A stretch of DNA of 64,000 nucleotides from assembly GCF_003339505.1 (NCBI RefSeq), contig NZ_QPIW01000035.1:1-64000 (forward strand), read 5' to 3'. The translations under genes were made by a program, and so were the position numbers. Below are positions 1-9,482 of this stretch, in pieces. The notes under the pieces are model-generated. The model was not told the DNA's origin. It saw only the letters and a program-made list of their open reading frames with translations, and did not search any database. The stretch comes from Runella aurantiaca. Lineage in GTDB: Bacteria; Bacteroidota; Bacteroidia; Cytophagales; Spirosomataceae. Position 1 is the first letter of the stretch; the number at the start of each line of letters is the position of its first letter.

Positions 1-60
1 CAAAATTTCTTCGATAACTTGCCAACGGGCATCGGATAAAACCTCATAACAGGTTTGCAT
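1..60 (-). mobile_element. 5' end of an IS5-like transposase gene (cut by the window edge)
   Basis: Reading leftward from an ATG at 58-60, twenty codons stay open to the window edge and encode MQTCYEVLSDARWQVIEEIL. The LSDARWQVIEEIL stretch matches the usual start of IS5-type transposases with a DUF4096 N-terminal domain (typically LTDAQWxLIxPLL). Only the first residues are visible, so neither the DDE catalytic core nor completeness can be judged. The element would extend left of the window, and its right end probably lies between 61 and about 115, next to the stop codon of the adjacent gene. No terminal inverted repeat can be confirmed because the other end is missing. Confidence 0.6.
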
Positions 61-114
61 AGATTATAAGTTTGGTCGCTCATAAGATATGATTCCGGTG
101 CCTTTTTCCAAAAT

Positions 115-540
115 TTAAACATGCTCTAAGCAAATAATCGCTTCAAGATTTATGTTTTTAAATTCTATACCGTTTTCCTGAAAATGAAGAATGGTTTCTT
201 GCAGTTGTTGACGGGCTTTTTTTCTGTCCGATAAACGTCTTTTGTGGAGTGGATGTCTTGCTTTTATTTCTACAAAGCTAAATCTGGTGTCATCAAATAC
301 CGCAAAATCACAGTGCTCTTTTGCATTGTCATATAGTATACATTTATCAATCGCGAGAAAATTTACCTCTTTTTGGGCAGGATTCAGTACGCTGAAATGC
401 GTAGGTTCCTCTTCGTTTTTTCTGATATAACATCTTTTGGGCTCTTGCTCGCTATCAAAAATTTGAAAATCACCCTGTTCAGTTTCAATGCATTTCCCTT
501 CTATACATTGTGGAAAGAAGGCCTCAATGGACTGTCTCAT
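115..540 (-). CDS. Small PD-(D/E)XK nuclease-like protein, partner of the upstream ATPase
   Basis: This is an unrecognised 141-residue protein. I chose the ATG at 540 (MRQSIEAFF), which overlaps the ATPase stop by 17 nt; the longer frame from 603 would overlap by 80 nt. Residues 78-93 read D78FAVFDD...FVE91IK93, a strand-Asp then Glu-x-Lys arrangement typical of the PD-(D/E)XK nuclease core. It is followed by a basic helix with KARQQLQET, where this fold often carries a Gln-containing motif. Several Cys residues lie in the N-terminal half. The overlap with the ATPase gene implies one transcript and co-dependence. The stop codon lies only about 55 nt from the transposase start, so the C-terminus could have been altered by the insertion. 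The nuclease assignment is inference from a short motif; it could also be a catalytically dead adaptor. Confidence 0.6.
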   Translation of the reverse strand: MRQSIEAFFPQCIEGKCIETEQGDFQIFDSEQEPKRCYIRKNEEEPTHFSVLNPAQKEVNFLAIDKCILYDNAKEHCDFAVFDDTRFSFVEIKARHPLHKRRLSDRKKARQQLQETILHFQENGIEFKNINLEAIICLEHV

Positions 541-1573
541 TCTTCTTACTTCGGTAAATGTCAACCAATTGATTAAACTCATCCCCGATTTCGTCAGAAA
601 CATTATCTAACTCATTTTCAGAGATTAACCCTGTTTTGGGATTTATGATGGAGCGTACTGTTCCATCTACCACAAAATACGCCGCAAACTCATCAGGAGC
701 GAGCCAAGAGGCTCTTGGAATCACTTTTTCGACCTCGATTGCTTTTTCGGGATGGTCTTGGGCTACTTTGTAGGCAAAAAGTAAATTGTTAAGCGCAGCA
801 AGTACGTAGGGACTGTGAGTAGTCATCATCAATTCGTTTTCGCCTTTTGTGCAGCGGTCAGCCAGATAATAAATCAGATTTTTTTGGGTGGTGGGGTATA
901 GATTGAGTTCGGGCTCTTCAATGATGAAATGACGAGTTGGTACTATCCCATTATTATTTTCAATAACCAATTTCATAGGAAGAATTGATTGAAAACCGCT
1001 TGCGCTTTCATTTAATAGAATACTTTCCGAATCATTGAAAACGACATAATCATGTCCACCTTCATGTTTGAATTCGATGTTGAGATAATTTACTTTCAGT
1101 GTTTGTAAATTTTTTCTGGCTAATTCATATTCTCTTCCGAACTCTAAAATAAATTGAGGTATAGCTACGCGTTGGCTAAGAAGTCCTAATATGGATTCTA
1201 TAATTATTGGGAAAAAAATCCGTTCTGCAGGTATGTAAATTTGTTGGTCTGATGATAAATGAAATATACTACGTTTCATTAACTCATGAGTGCCGTATTC
1301 TTGAGTAAGACTCGTAAGTTTATTTAAATCTCCCGACTGATTTGAAGCTAAATCTACTGTATAATTCTTCTTGCTATAGTTTTCTGATAAACTATAAAAT
1401 TTCAAGTCTTCGTTGGTTATTATATTGCTTTTTTTCTGTCGCATTATCGCCACCAACTTCGCCAAGGTACTTTTTCCGCTTCCCTGTGGTCCAATAAGCA
1501 CCGTAGTTTTCTTAATGTCCATTTCGGCGTCTCGGATAGGGCCAAAATCCTTTACAATGAGCTTATCTGCCAT
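524..1573 (-). CDS. AAA_15/OLD-type ATP-binding protein without a TOPRIM domain
   Basis: A 349-residue P-loop ATPase of the ABC/SMC-like AAA_15/AAA_21 group. Walker A is GPQGSGKST at residues 28-36, right after the opening strand (LIVKDFGPIRDAEMD) that is typical of OLD/RecF-like proteins. Walker B is FIIEEPELNLYP, and the H-loop region is MMTTHSPYVLAAL. Unlike full OLD nucleases there is no C-terminal TOPRIM domain; the protein ends about 110 residues after the H-loop. The frame can also start at GTG 1576; the ATG at 1573 is preferred. The small PD-(D/E)XK-like gene overlaps its 3' end, the arrangement of ATPase-nuclease pairs such as Septu or PARIS, though those families use other effectors. 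The ATPase call is secure; a defence role is inferred. Confidence 0.85.
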   Translation of the reverse strand: MADKLIVKDFGPIRDAEMDIKKTTVLIGPQGSGKSTLAKLVAIMRQKKSNIITNEDLKFYSLSENYSKKNYTVDLASNQSGDLNKLTSLTQEYGTHELMKRSIFHLSSDQQIYIPAERIFFPIIIESILGLLSQRVAIPQFILEFGREYELARKNLQTLKVNYLNIEFKHEGGHDYVVFNDSESILLNESASGFQSILPMKLVIENNNGIVPTRHFIIEEPELNLYPTTQKNLIYYLADRCTKGENELMMTTHSPYVLAALNNLLFAYKVAQDHPEKAIEVEKVIPRASWLAPDEFAAYFVVDGTVRSIINPKTGLISENELDNVSDEIGDEFNQLVDIYRSKKNETVH

Positions 1574-1832
1574 CACTTTTTACATTTTTTACAATATTAC
1601 GAAGAATTTACACATGCCTCTCCGCAGGCTTTGTGTTTGAAGCTAAAGAATAACAGGTATATCCTAACAAGCCCAATCGTTTACCTCAATCTGCCTTTTT
1701 TGGCTAAAAATTGCGTTTATCTCGTGCCTGTTTCTATCTTTACCCCACATTCTTAAAAATAGTTGAACGCTCAGAGACGATTGGCAAGGTTTTAGCCGTT
1801 AAGGATTTGAGTACCCAGACCGCTGAAGAATC

Positions 1833-4800
1833 GTGGGAATTATCAGAAAACAGCTCTACCTTATCTCTACCAAATCATACTTTATCATCGGGCTAGTCTT
1901 AGCTCTGTGGTTAGTTGCGTACGTGGGGGTTGCTCAACAACCGACCAACCGCCGCCCCGTGGTTCTGGATACCAGTCGAAACGACCGTCAAAGTCGGCGG
2001 CTGCTCTATTCTCGTTGGAACGACCGCATCGGCAATCGTTTCATTTATACACCGCCCCGTTCCACTTTCTTTCTGAAAGAACCCAAAGGGCTTTCCAATG
2101 AGTTTCGGCTGGATACTACCCGCCGAATTTCGGTATATGAGCGCATTGGCGATGCTAAATTGCCGACCCTCAATTACCGCGATCCGCTGAGTATGAGTTA
2201 CGAAGATTTCCAGAAATTGCAGGACAAGCGGGTCTTCAACTACCTCTGGCGCGATTATTCTTCCAAACAGGATGGCAAAGGCGCGCTCGGTGCGCGTGGC
2301 TTGTTGCCCAAATTGGACTTGCCTCCGGGCCTTGACCGCATTTTTGGCAGCAATCTTGTCGACTTTAAGCCCAATGGTTTTGTACTGTTGGATTTTGGCG
2401 TGTTGCACCAAAATATTGACAATCCGCAAGTGCCTATCCGTCAGCGGAAATCGACGAACTTTCTGTTTAATGAGCAAATCAACATTAACTTTAACGGCAA
2501 GATTGGCGATAAGCTAGGAATGTTGACCAACTTTGATACTAAGTCGAGTTTCAATTTTGAGAATCAGTTCAAACTGGATTATCGTCCAGGAAATCTTCCC
2601 ACCAACTCCGCCAATCTTCCGAACGCCTCCAATCTCCCCAATGCGGCGGGTTTAGGTCAAAACGGAGTGCAAGGTTTGGGTCAAAATGGGGGTGCAGGCC
2701 AAAATCCATTCGGTGGCTTGGGGGCAGGGCCGCAGAATTATATTCCCGAAAACGAAAGCATTATTCAGGGAATTCAGGCGGGAAATATCAACTGGCAGAT
2801 TCCTTCTCAGTTGATTCCAGGAGTACAAAATTTATTTGGTGCCAAGGTTGATTTACGTTTCGGGCGTTTGACTACAACGGTGGTGGCTTCACAGCAACGG
2901 TCTAAACAACAGTGTATTACGTTGCGAGGAGGGGTGCAAAATCGCCCGTTTGAAATACGAGCCGATGCCTATGACGAAAATCGTCACTTCTTTCTGTCGT
3001 ACTTCTTCCGCAACAATTATGAACGCTGGTTGGGCAATATCCCGCTGGTCATGTCGGGGGTGACCATTACCCGTCTGGAAGTGTACGTCACCAACCGCAC
3101 CAACAATACCGAAACCCTGCGCAACTTTGTCGCTTTTTCTGATTTGGGAGAATCGGCTCCCGTCAATAGCGCTAATCCAAATCTGGCGCCGATTGTGGCC
3201 AATCAGCCCGTTAACAACAAAAGCAATGGCCTGTATCAAAAAGTAACCAATGACCCCGAACTTCGCGAAGCAGATAAAACAAGTTTTGCGCTCGACAGCC
3301 GCTACAACCTCCGTCGGGGTGATGATTATGATTTGTTGCGCGGTGCTCGGAAACTGAACGAACGCGAATATAAATTTCAGGCCGAACTGGGCTATATTTC
3401 ATTACTAACGCCCTTGCGCAACGATGAGATTTTGGCCGTGGCCTATGAATACACCCTTAACGGACAAAAATATAAAGTAGGGGAACTCACCGAAGATTAT
3501 CAAGCCCGCCGCGACGACGAGGTGCTGGTGTTGAAATTATTGAAATCATCAACGATTCGTAACAATACGAACCACCCGATGTGGAATTTGATGATGAAGA
3601 ACATTTATTCATTGAATACCACGCAGGTAGGAAAGCAAAATTTTCAGATGCGGGTTATCTATAAAGATGATTTGACTGGAATTGACAATCCCAACCTACA
3701 AGAAGGGCCGATTGCCAACGTGCCGCTGTTGCGCGTGATGGGGTTGGATAAACTGAACCCGCTCAATGACCCCGTTTTGGATAATTCAGGGAAAGCCATT
3801 GGGGATGGTAACTTTGACTTTGTAGACAATGTCACGATTGACAGCCGCTTTGGTCGTATTATTTTTCCCGTTTTGGAGCCTTTTGGTTCAAATCTGGTGA
3901 AGCAGTTCAACAGTGATCCCGTTTTAGCCAACAAATATGTTTTTAATGAGCTTTATCGTACTACCCAAATCGATGCACAGCAGGTAACCGAGAAAAATAA
4001 ATTCTTTCTGAAAGGGTCTTTTCAAGGCTCGTCGGGTGGGGCTGCCATTCCATTACCGTTTGGCGTATCTGAAAAATCAGTAACTGTCCGTGCAGGTGGT
4101 GTTCAGCTGCAGCCGGGCATTGATTATGCCGTCGAAGGTCAATCGGGTTCGGTGCGGCTGATTAATGAGAGTGTGCTGAATTCGGGTCGTGACATTGAAA
4201 TTTGTTATGAACAACCAGACTTGTTCCAGAATCAAATCCGTCGGTTGTTAGGGACGCGCCTCAACTATGTTGTTAACCGCGATATGCAGATTGGGCTTAC
4301 GGCCATGAATATGCGCGAAACGCCGCCGGGCTTTTTGACCCGCGCCGCGTTGGGCAACGACCCCGTCAATAACAGCATCATTGGGGCCGACCTTACTTTT
4401 CGGAAAGAGTCTCGTTTTCTGACAAAATTGTTGGACAAACTGCCTCTTTTGCAGACCAAAGAGATTTCTGCCATTCAGTTTCAGGGTGAAATCGCGCAGT
4501 CTTTTGCGGGCTTGCACCCTCAGGTCAGAAACCGCATCATGATTGATGATTTTGAAGCGGCTCGTACACAGTTTGACCTAACTCGCCAACCAACGCGCTG
4601 GCGTTTGGGCGGTACTCCGCAGCAATTCCCGCAAGGCACCCCGACCAATCCGCTGGAATATGCCTACAACCGCGCCAAAATATCGGCCTATACCATTGAT
4701 ATCACGTTTTCGCCCCAAGCACAAGTGGGGTTGAGCGTTCGCCCAAACATTACGACGCAGGATTTTAATAATTTCTACGAACGACTTTTTACTCCGCAAG

Positions 4801-7800
4801 ATATTTTCAAAGGACGCGGGCAGTACTTGGTCAATTTGCCCGAAAATATTCTGGACATTGCGTATTTTCCGCGTGAACGGGGAATGTATAATTTTAATAC
4901 CGACCTTGACCCCGATGGAAGACTCAAAAATCCACGGAAAAACTTTGGTGCCGTTACGCGGGCCATTGGGTCAGACGTTGATTTTGACAACGCCAACGTC
5001 GAAATCATGGAGTTTTGGTTGATGGATCCCTTTAAAGAAGGCCCCAACGGGGTGGTTCGTGATGGGGTGACCAATACCAATAACACGACGGGCGGAAAAT
5101 TGTACTTTAACTTGGGTGAAGTTTCGGAAGATGTGGTTAAAAACGGACGGTACGATTTCGAGAACGGATTGCCTTTGGACGAAAAAAGAACCACTACCAC
5201 GGGAACGCTTCCTGCTAACGTGGCGCAATCGGCGTGGGGCTATTCGACCCGGCAACAATACATTATCAATGCGTTTACCAACGAGGCAGGTGCTCGGCCA
5301 AAGCAAGACGTAGGATTGGATGGCTTGAGCAATGAAGAAGAGCGGACTTTCTTCCAAGATTACATTCAGAACCTTCCGCCTACCCTCAAAACAGAAGCCC
5401 GCAATCAAATCCTGACCGACCCGTCGGGGGATGACTTTGAGTTTTATTTCAGTGCCAAAGCCGATAGCGCCAATAAGAAAATCGTTGAGCGTTATAAAAG
5501 CTACATGGGGGTAGAAAACAATACGCCAGAGTTTCAGAGCAACAACGAAATTACTGCTGCTGCCACGAATTTACCCGATATTGAAGACCTCAACACCGAC
5601 AATACCATCAATGACCAAGAGGCTTATTATGAATACGAAGTAGACCTGAAGCCGGGCCAGTTGGACGTAGGAAAGCCGTATATTGTGGATAAAGTAAGCG
5701 CTCCCAACGGCGCTAGTGAAGAAGTAAATTGGTACTTGTTCCGTATCCCTGTGCGGGAGTTTACGCGCAAAGTCGGAAACATCAACGGGTTTAAATCCAT
5801 TCGGTTTGTGCGTATGTACATGACCGATTGGGAGCAGCCTGTCGTTTTGCGTTTTGCACAGTTGCAAATGGTGGCCACGCAATATCGTAAGTACACGGGC
5901 GACCTCAACGCCCGAGGTTTGCAGGAAGTACCCGAGCCGTACGACGCGCAATTTAAAATTGCTACCGTCAGTGTGGAGGAAAACAGCGCTCCCGTAACCA
6001 CAGGCGGACAGGGACAAGGGCGAAATGTTTATACCGTACCTCCAGGATGGCAGCGGGATGTGGATTATACTACCCCCAACCAACGTCCGTTGAACGAGCA
6101 ATCCATGAGCCTCTGCGTGACCAACTTGCGGGATGGGGACTCAAGAGCGGCTTTTAAGAATGTAACGAGCCAAAACTTACTTTTTCGTGAACGCCTGAAG
6201 ATGTTTGTACACATGCAAAATGACCAAAATGAAAATGGTCAGATGTCGGCATTTATGCGTTTGGGAACGGACGTTTCGGAACATTACTACGAAATTGAGG
6301 TGACTAATTTGCAGGCCACGCCGCCCAATGAATCAGACCCTGAGCGAGTTTGGCCCCAACAAAACGAAATTGATGTTGAAATACCTTGGCTGATAGAGGC
6401 CAAAGCCGAGCGTGACCGTCAGGCAAGTGGGACGATTTCGGCTCCTTATACGGTCACTAAGACGGATGCCCTTGGGCGAGTGTATCGGATTACCGTGGTG
6501 GGGCGGCCCGATTTGAGCAACGTGATGATTATCATGATTGGGATGCGAAACCCACGCACGCCCGACCAACAACCCAAAAGTTTTTGTATTTGGGTCAACG
6601 AAATGCACGTGCAGGGTTTTGACAATCAGTCGGGAACGGCGGCGATTGCGCGGGCCGACATCAAACTGGCGGATTTAGGGACGGTGCAGGTGGCAGGAAA
6701 ATACACCACCTTTGGTTTTGGCGGGGTTCAGCAAAAACTGACTGACCGCTCCCGCGACGATTCGCGAGAGTTTAGCCTTTCGGCGGCGCTGGCGCTGGAT
6801 AAATTTTTGCCTGAAAAATGGGGCTTTAAAATTCCCTTGTATGTCAACTACGACCTGCGCGACGTAAAACCGCATTTCAATCCTTACGATCCTGATACAC
6901 CTTTAGCGATGTCGTTGGCAAACTACGCCGAAAATGACCCGCGACGGATACAACTCGAAAATGCCTCTACCGAAAAAGCCGAGCGGCGCGGGTTTAACTT
7001 TTCTAATGTACGTAAAACCAAACTAGGCCCCAACGCCAAGCGGCATTTCTGGGACTTTGAAAATCTATCGTTTACGTACGCTTATAACGAACAAACCCGA
7101 CGAACCAGTACCATCGCTGACTACGCCCAACGGCAGTATCGCGGCGGCATTGTCTACCAATACGGCTTTCCGCAGCGCTCGTGGGAGCCTTTCCGTACCG
7201 TGAAGAGTTTTGAGCGCCCTTATCTGGAACTACTGAAAGATTTCAATCTTTCATTGCTCCCTACCCAAGTAGCCATCAGATTTGACGCCGACCGGAGTTT
7301 TATCCGCACGCTGTACCGCAGTGCCGACCTTACGGATGCCAATCAGGCACCTTTGTTTGAAAAATATTTTTTATTCAACCGGGGCTATGATTTATCATGG
7401 AACTTGACCAAAAATGTGGTGCTGAGCTACAGCGCTTTGGCCAATGCCGTGATTGATGAGCCAGAAGGGGATATTAATACGGAGGCTAAGCAGGATGTGG
7501 TCTGGCGTAATTTTAGAAATCTGGGAAGAATGAAAAATTTTGACCAGAAGATACGACTGACCTACCGGTTGCCGTTGGAAAAAATTCCATTGCTGGATTG
7601 GATGACTGCTGATTACAATCATAACATTATGTATCAGTTTTCGCCGATTACATCGTATTCTTCCTCGGGGCCGTCCTTTTCGTCAGGCTCACCGGGCATG
7701 TCGATGTTTGGTGGAAATAATAGCTATGGAGCAGGCAACACTGGCGGCTATGGTGCAAACCAAAATCCTGCGTTTCAGGCGGGCGGTTATCGCTTGACCG

Positions 7801-9401
7801 ATTCTGAGAATTTCCTTTTGGGAAATATCCTTCGTAATGGCAGGGAACAGGGAATTCGGGGTAAGGTCGATTTTGTTAAATTGTACAATAAACTTCGTTA
7901 TCTGCGCTTTGCCAATAATCCGTCACCACCGCGTAAAAACTTTGCCCGTAGTCCAGGAGACGATGAAGACATCAGCCGGGAGCCTAGTAAAGTGCTTAAA
8001 AACCTAACCCGCCTGCTCATGACCGTGCGTGGCATAGACGTAGATTATACCCGGACGCTTACCACTACCCTTCCTGGGTTTTTACCTTCTAGTACAGGTT
8101 TTTGGGGGTTAGACGGCACCCGTCCTAGTTCATTAACAAGATTTATCTTGGGCAGTCAAAGCACCAAAGTACTTTACGATGCGGCGGCGAAAGGCGATTT
8201 GACACAAAGCACCATGCTGAACGTGCCTTTTGTACAAACCGACAATCGGACATTCAGAATAAATACCCGTTTGGAGCCGTTTAAAGATTTCAGAATTCAG
8301 ATCAGCGCCCAACTTACGCGCGGCGATGAATACCGCATGTTTTACCGAGTAGTTGACTCGACCAATCGTAACAGCTACCAAATTCAAAGCCCTGTTAGGA
8401 CTGGAAACTTCCAGATGTCATTCATGTCGTTCCGAACGGCTTTTGCTAAAATCAATGACGACAACAGTTCCCCTATTTTTGAGCAATTTAAGGCTTACCG
8501 TGAAGATTTTGTCCAAATCCTTACCGAAAAACAACGTTCTAATCCTGAATACAAAGGGGGAGAATATAATCAAAACTCACAGGATGTGCTGATTGCGGCC
8601 TTTTTTGCCGCTTACAACGGACGTGACCCTAAGAAAGATCCAGCCAAAGCCCGCACCAATCCCTTTTTGGGTTTTCCACTGCCCAACTGGCGAGTCGATT
8701 ATAACGGACTTGCCCAGTTGCCCGGGTTTAAGAAGATTTTTAGTTCGTTTACCTTAGAGCACAGTTATCAATCTACGTACAGTGTGGGGAGCTTTACTTC
8801 TTCTTTAGATTACAATGATTTGTATACCAAATACTTGACCCTCGACAATCGGGATTACCAACTTGCGTTATTGTCGGGCGAAAATGGGAGTGCCCTGCCT
8901 ATTTTTGTAATGAGCACCATTTCGTTGTCAGAGAAATTTGCTCCTTTGATTGCCATTCGAGCGCGGACGCAAAACAAGATTGATATGCGTTTTGCTTATA
9001 ACCAAGACCGGAATATTTCACTCAACCTGTCAAATTCGCAGGTGGCAGAACTCTTCAACCGCGACGTAACCATCACATTGGGCCTGACCCGAAATAATGT
9101 GCGGATTCCGTTCCGAATCAATGGGGAGTTCAAAAAATTGAAGAATGATTTGCAGTTTCAGTGCAACTTTACCATTCGCGATACGCGGGCCATTCAGCGG
9201 CGTTTTGACGAGCCACCAACGGCGATTGCGGGTAATTATAACTTCCAATTGCGCCCGCAACTTAATTATACCGTCAGCAAATTGTGGAGTCTGCAGCTTT
9301 ATTTTGACCGTACGTTCAACAATCCGTACGTTCTTAACTCTTTCAGAAGGGCTACCACTGCAGGAGGAATCCAGGTGCGGTTTAACGTAGCAGAGTTGTA
9401 A
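1833..9401 (+). CDS. sprA: SprA, outer-membrane translocon of the type IX secretion system
   Basis: A 2522-residue protein recognised as SprA (Sov in Porphyromonas), the very large beta-barrel through which T9SS cargo crosses the outer membrane and which gliding Bacteroidota need for surface adhesin delivery. A hydrophobic export signal (YFIIGLVLALWLVAYVGVAQQ) covers about residues 17-37. The rest is rich in alternating aromatic/polar strands and ends with a barrel strand (GGIQVRFNVAEL). Length and start-to-end character match SprA proteins, usually about 2300-2500 residues. Two Gly/Asn-rich, low-complexity insertions occur at about residues 255-305 (Asn-Leu-Pro repeats, then GLGQNG repeats) and 1943-1987. 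The only plausible start is GTG at 1833, because no in-frame ATG precedes the signal peptide. The gene stands alone, with a hairpin terminator 15 bp downstream. Confidence 0.95.
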   Translation: MGIIRKQLYLISTKSYFIIGLVLALWLVAYVGVAQQPTNRRPVVLDTSRNDRQSRRLLYSRWNDRIGNRFIYTPPRSTFFLKEPKGLSNEFRLDTTRRISVYERIGDAKLPTLNYRDPLSMSYEDFQKLQDKRVFNYLWRDYSSKQDGKGALGARGLLPKLDLPPGLDRIFGSNLVDFKPNGFVLLDFGVLHQNIDNPQVPIRQRKSTNFLFNEQININFNGKIGDKLGMLTNFDTKSSFNFENQFKLDYRPGNLPTNSANLPNASNLPNAAGLGQNGVQGLGQNGGAGQNPFGGLGAGPQNYIPENESIIQGIQAGNINWQIPSQLIPGVQNLFGAKVDLRFGRLTTTVVASQQRSKQQCITLRGGVQNRPFEIRADAYDENRHFFLSYFFRNNYERWLGNIPLVMSGVTITRLEVYVTNRTNNTETLRNFVAFSDLGESAPVNSANPNLAPIVANQPVNNKSNGLYQKVTNDPELREADKTSFALDSRYNLRRGDDYDLLRGARKLNEREYKFQAELGYISLLTPLRNDEILAVAYEYTLNGQKYKVGELTEDYQARRDDEVLVLKLLKSSTIRNNTNHPMWNLMMKNIYSLNTTQVGKQNFQMRVIYKDDLTGIDNPNLQEGPIANVPLLRVMGLDKLNPLNDPVLDNSGKAIGDGNFDFVDNVTIDSRFGRIIFPVLEPFGSNLVKQFNSDPVLANKYVFNELYRTTQIDAQQVTEKNKFFLKGSFQGSSGGAAIPLPFGVSEKSVTVRAGGVQLQPGIDYAVEGQSGSVRLINESVLNSGRDIEICYEQPDLFQNQIRRLLGTRLNYVVNRDMQIGLTAMNMRETPPGFLTRAALGNDPVNNSIIGADLTFRKESRFLTKLLDKLPLLQTKEISAIQFQGEIAQSFAGLHPQVRNRIMIDDFEAARTQFDLTRQPTRWRLGGTPQQFPQGTPTNPLEYAYNRAKISAYTIDITFSPQAQVGLSVRPNITTQDFNNFYERLFTPQDIFKGRGQYLVNLPENILDIAYFPRERGMYNFNTDLDPDGRLKNPRKNFGAVTRAIGSDVDFDNANVEIMEFWLMDPFKEGPNGVVRDGVTNTNNTTGGKLYFNLGEVSEDVVKNGRYDFENGLPLDEKRTTTTGTLPANVAQSAWGYSTRQQYIINAFTNEAGARPKQDVGLDGLSNEEERTFFQDYIQNLPPTLKTEARNQILTDPSGDDFEFYFSAKADSANKKIVERYKSYMGVENNTPEFQSNNEITAAATNLPDIEDLNTDNTINDQEAYYEYEVDLKPGQLDVGKPYIVDKVSAPNGASEEVNWYLFRIPVREFTRKVGNINGFKSIRFVRMYMTDWEQPVVLRFAQLQMVATQYRKYTGDLNARGLQEVPEPYDAQFKIATVSVEENSAPVTTGGQGQGRNVYTVPPGWQRDVDYTTPNQRPLNEQSMSLCVTNLRDGDSRAAFKNVTSQNLLFRERLKMFVHMQNDQNENGQMSAFMRLGTDVSEHYYEIEVTNLQATPPNESDPERVWPQQNEIDVEIPWLIEAKAERDRQASGTISAPYTVTKTDALGRVYRITVVGRPDLSNVMIIMIGMRNPRTPDQQPKSFCIWVNEMHVQGFDNQSGTAAIARADIKLADLGTVQVAGKYTTFGFGGVQQKLTDRSRDDSREFSLSAALALDKFLPEKWGFKIPLYVNYDLRDVKPHFNPYDPDTPLAMSLANYAENDPRRIQLENASTEKAERRGFNFSNVRKTKLGPNAKRHFWDFENLSFTYAYNEQTRRTSTIADYAQRQYRGGIVYQYGFPQRSWEPFRTVKSFERPYLELLKDFNLSLLPTQVAIRFDADRSFIRTLYRSADLTDANQAPLFEKYFLFNRGYDLSWNLTKNVVLSYSALANAVIDEPEGDINTEAKQDVVWRNFRNLGRMKNFDQKIRLTYRLPLEKIPLLDWMTADYNHNIMYQFSPITSYSSSGPSFSSGSPGMSMFGGNNSYGAGNTGGYGANQNPAFQAGGYRLTDSENFLLGNILRNGREQGIRGKVDFVKLYNKLRYLRFANNPSPPRKNFARSPGDDEDISREPSKVLKNLTRLLMTVRGIDVDYTRTLTTTLPGFLPSSTGFWGLDGTRPSSLTRFILGSQSTKVLYDAAAKGDLTQSTMLNVPFVQTDNRTFRINTRLEPFKDFRIQISAQLTRGDEYRMFYRVVDSTNRNSYQIQSPVRTGNFQMSFMSFRTAFAKINDDNSSPIFEQFKAYREDFVQILTEKQRSNPEYKGGEYNQNSQDVLIAAFFAAYNGRDPKKDPAKARTNPFLGFPLPNWRVDYNGLAQLPGFKKIFSSFTLEHSYQSTYSVGSFTSSLDYNDLYTKYLTLDNRDYQLALLSGENGSALPIFVMSTISLSEKFAPLIAIRARTQNKIDMRFAYNQDRNISLNLSNSQVAELFNRDVTITLGLTRNNVRIPFRINGEFKKLKNDLQFQCNFTIRDTRAIQRRFDEPPTAIAGNYNFQLRPQLNYTVSKLWSLQLYFDRTFNNPYVLNSFRRATTAGGIQVRFNVAEL

Positions 9402-9416
9402 GTTTTACCTCACTCC

Positions 9417-9445
9417 AACCCTCTCCTTAAAAAAAGGAGAGGGTT
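9417..9445. terminator. Hairpin between convergent sprA and ridA-like genes
   Basis: A perfect 12-bp inverted repeat (AACCCTCTCCTT / AAGGAGAGGGTT) with an A5 loop lies 15 bp after the sprA stop. There is no long U-tract on either side, so it may act as a bidirectional terminator or as a 3' end stabiliser for the two convergent transcripts. Confidence 0.6.
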
Positions 9446-9482
9446 GCTAAATGTGGGACAGCAAACAGATGCGGTGAGATAT

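Noticed and set aside
1711-1896. 61-residue plus-strand frame before and overlapping the sprA start
   Set aside because: It is in a different frame from sprA, overlaps the signal-peptide region, and has no recognisable sequence.
1911-2477. 188-residue minus-strand frame within sprA
   Set aside because: It lies entirely inside the well-supported sprA reading frame and has no recognisable features.
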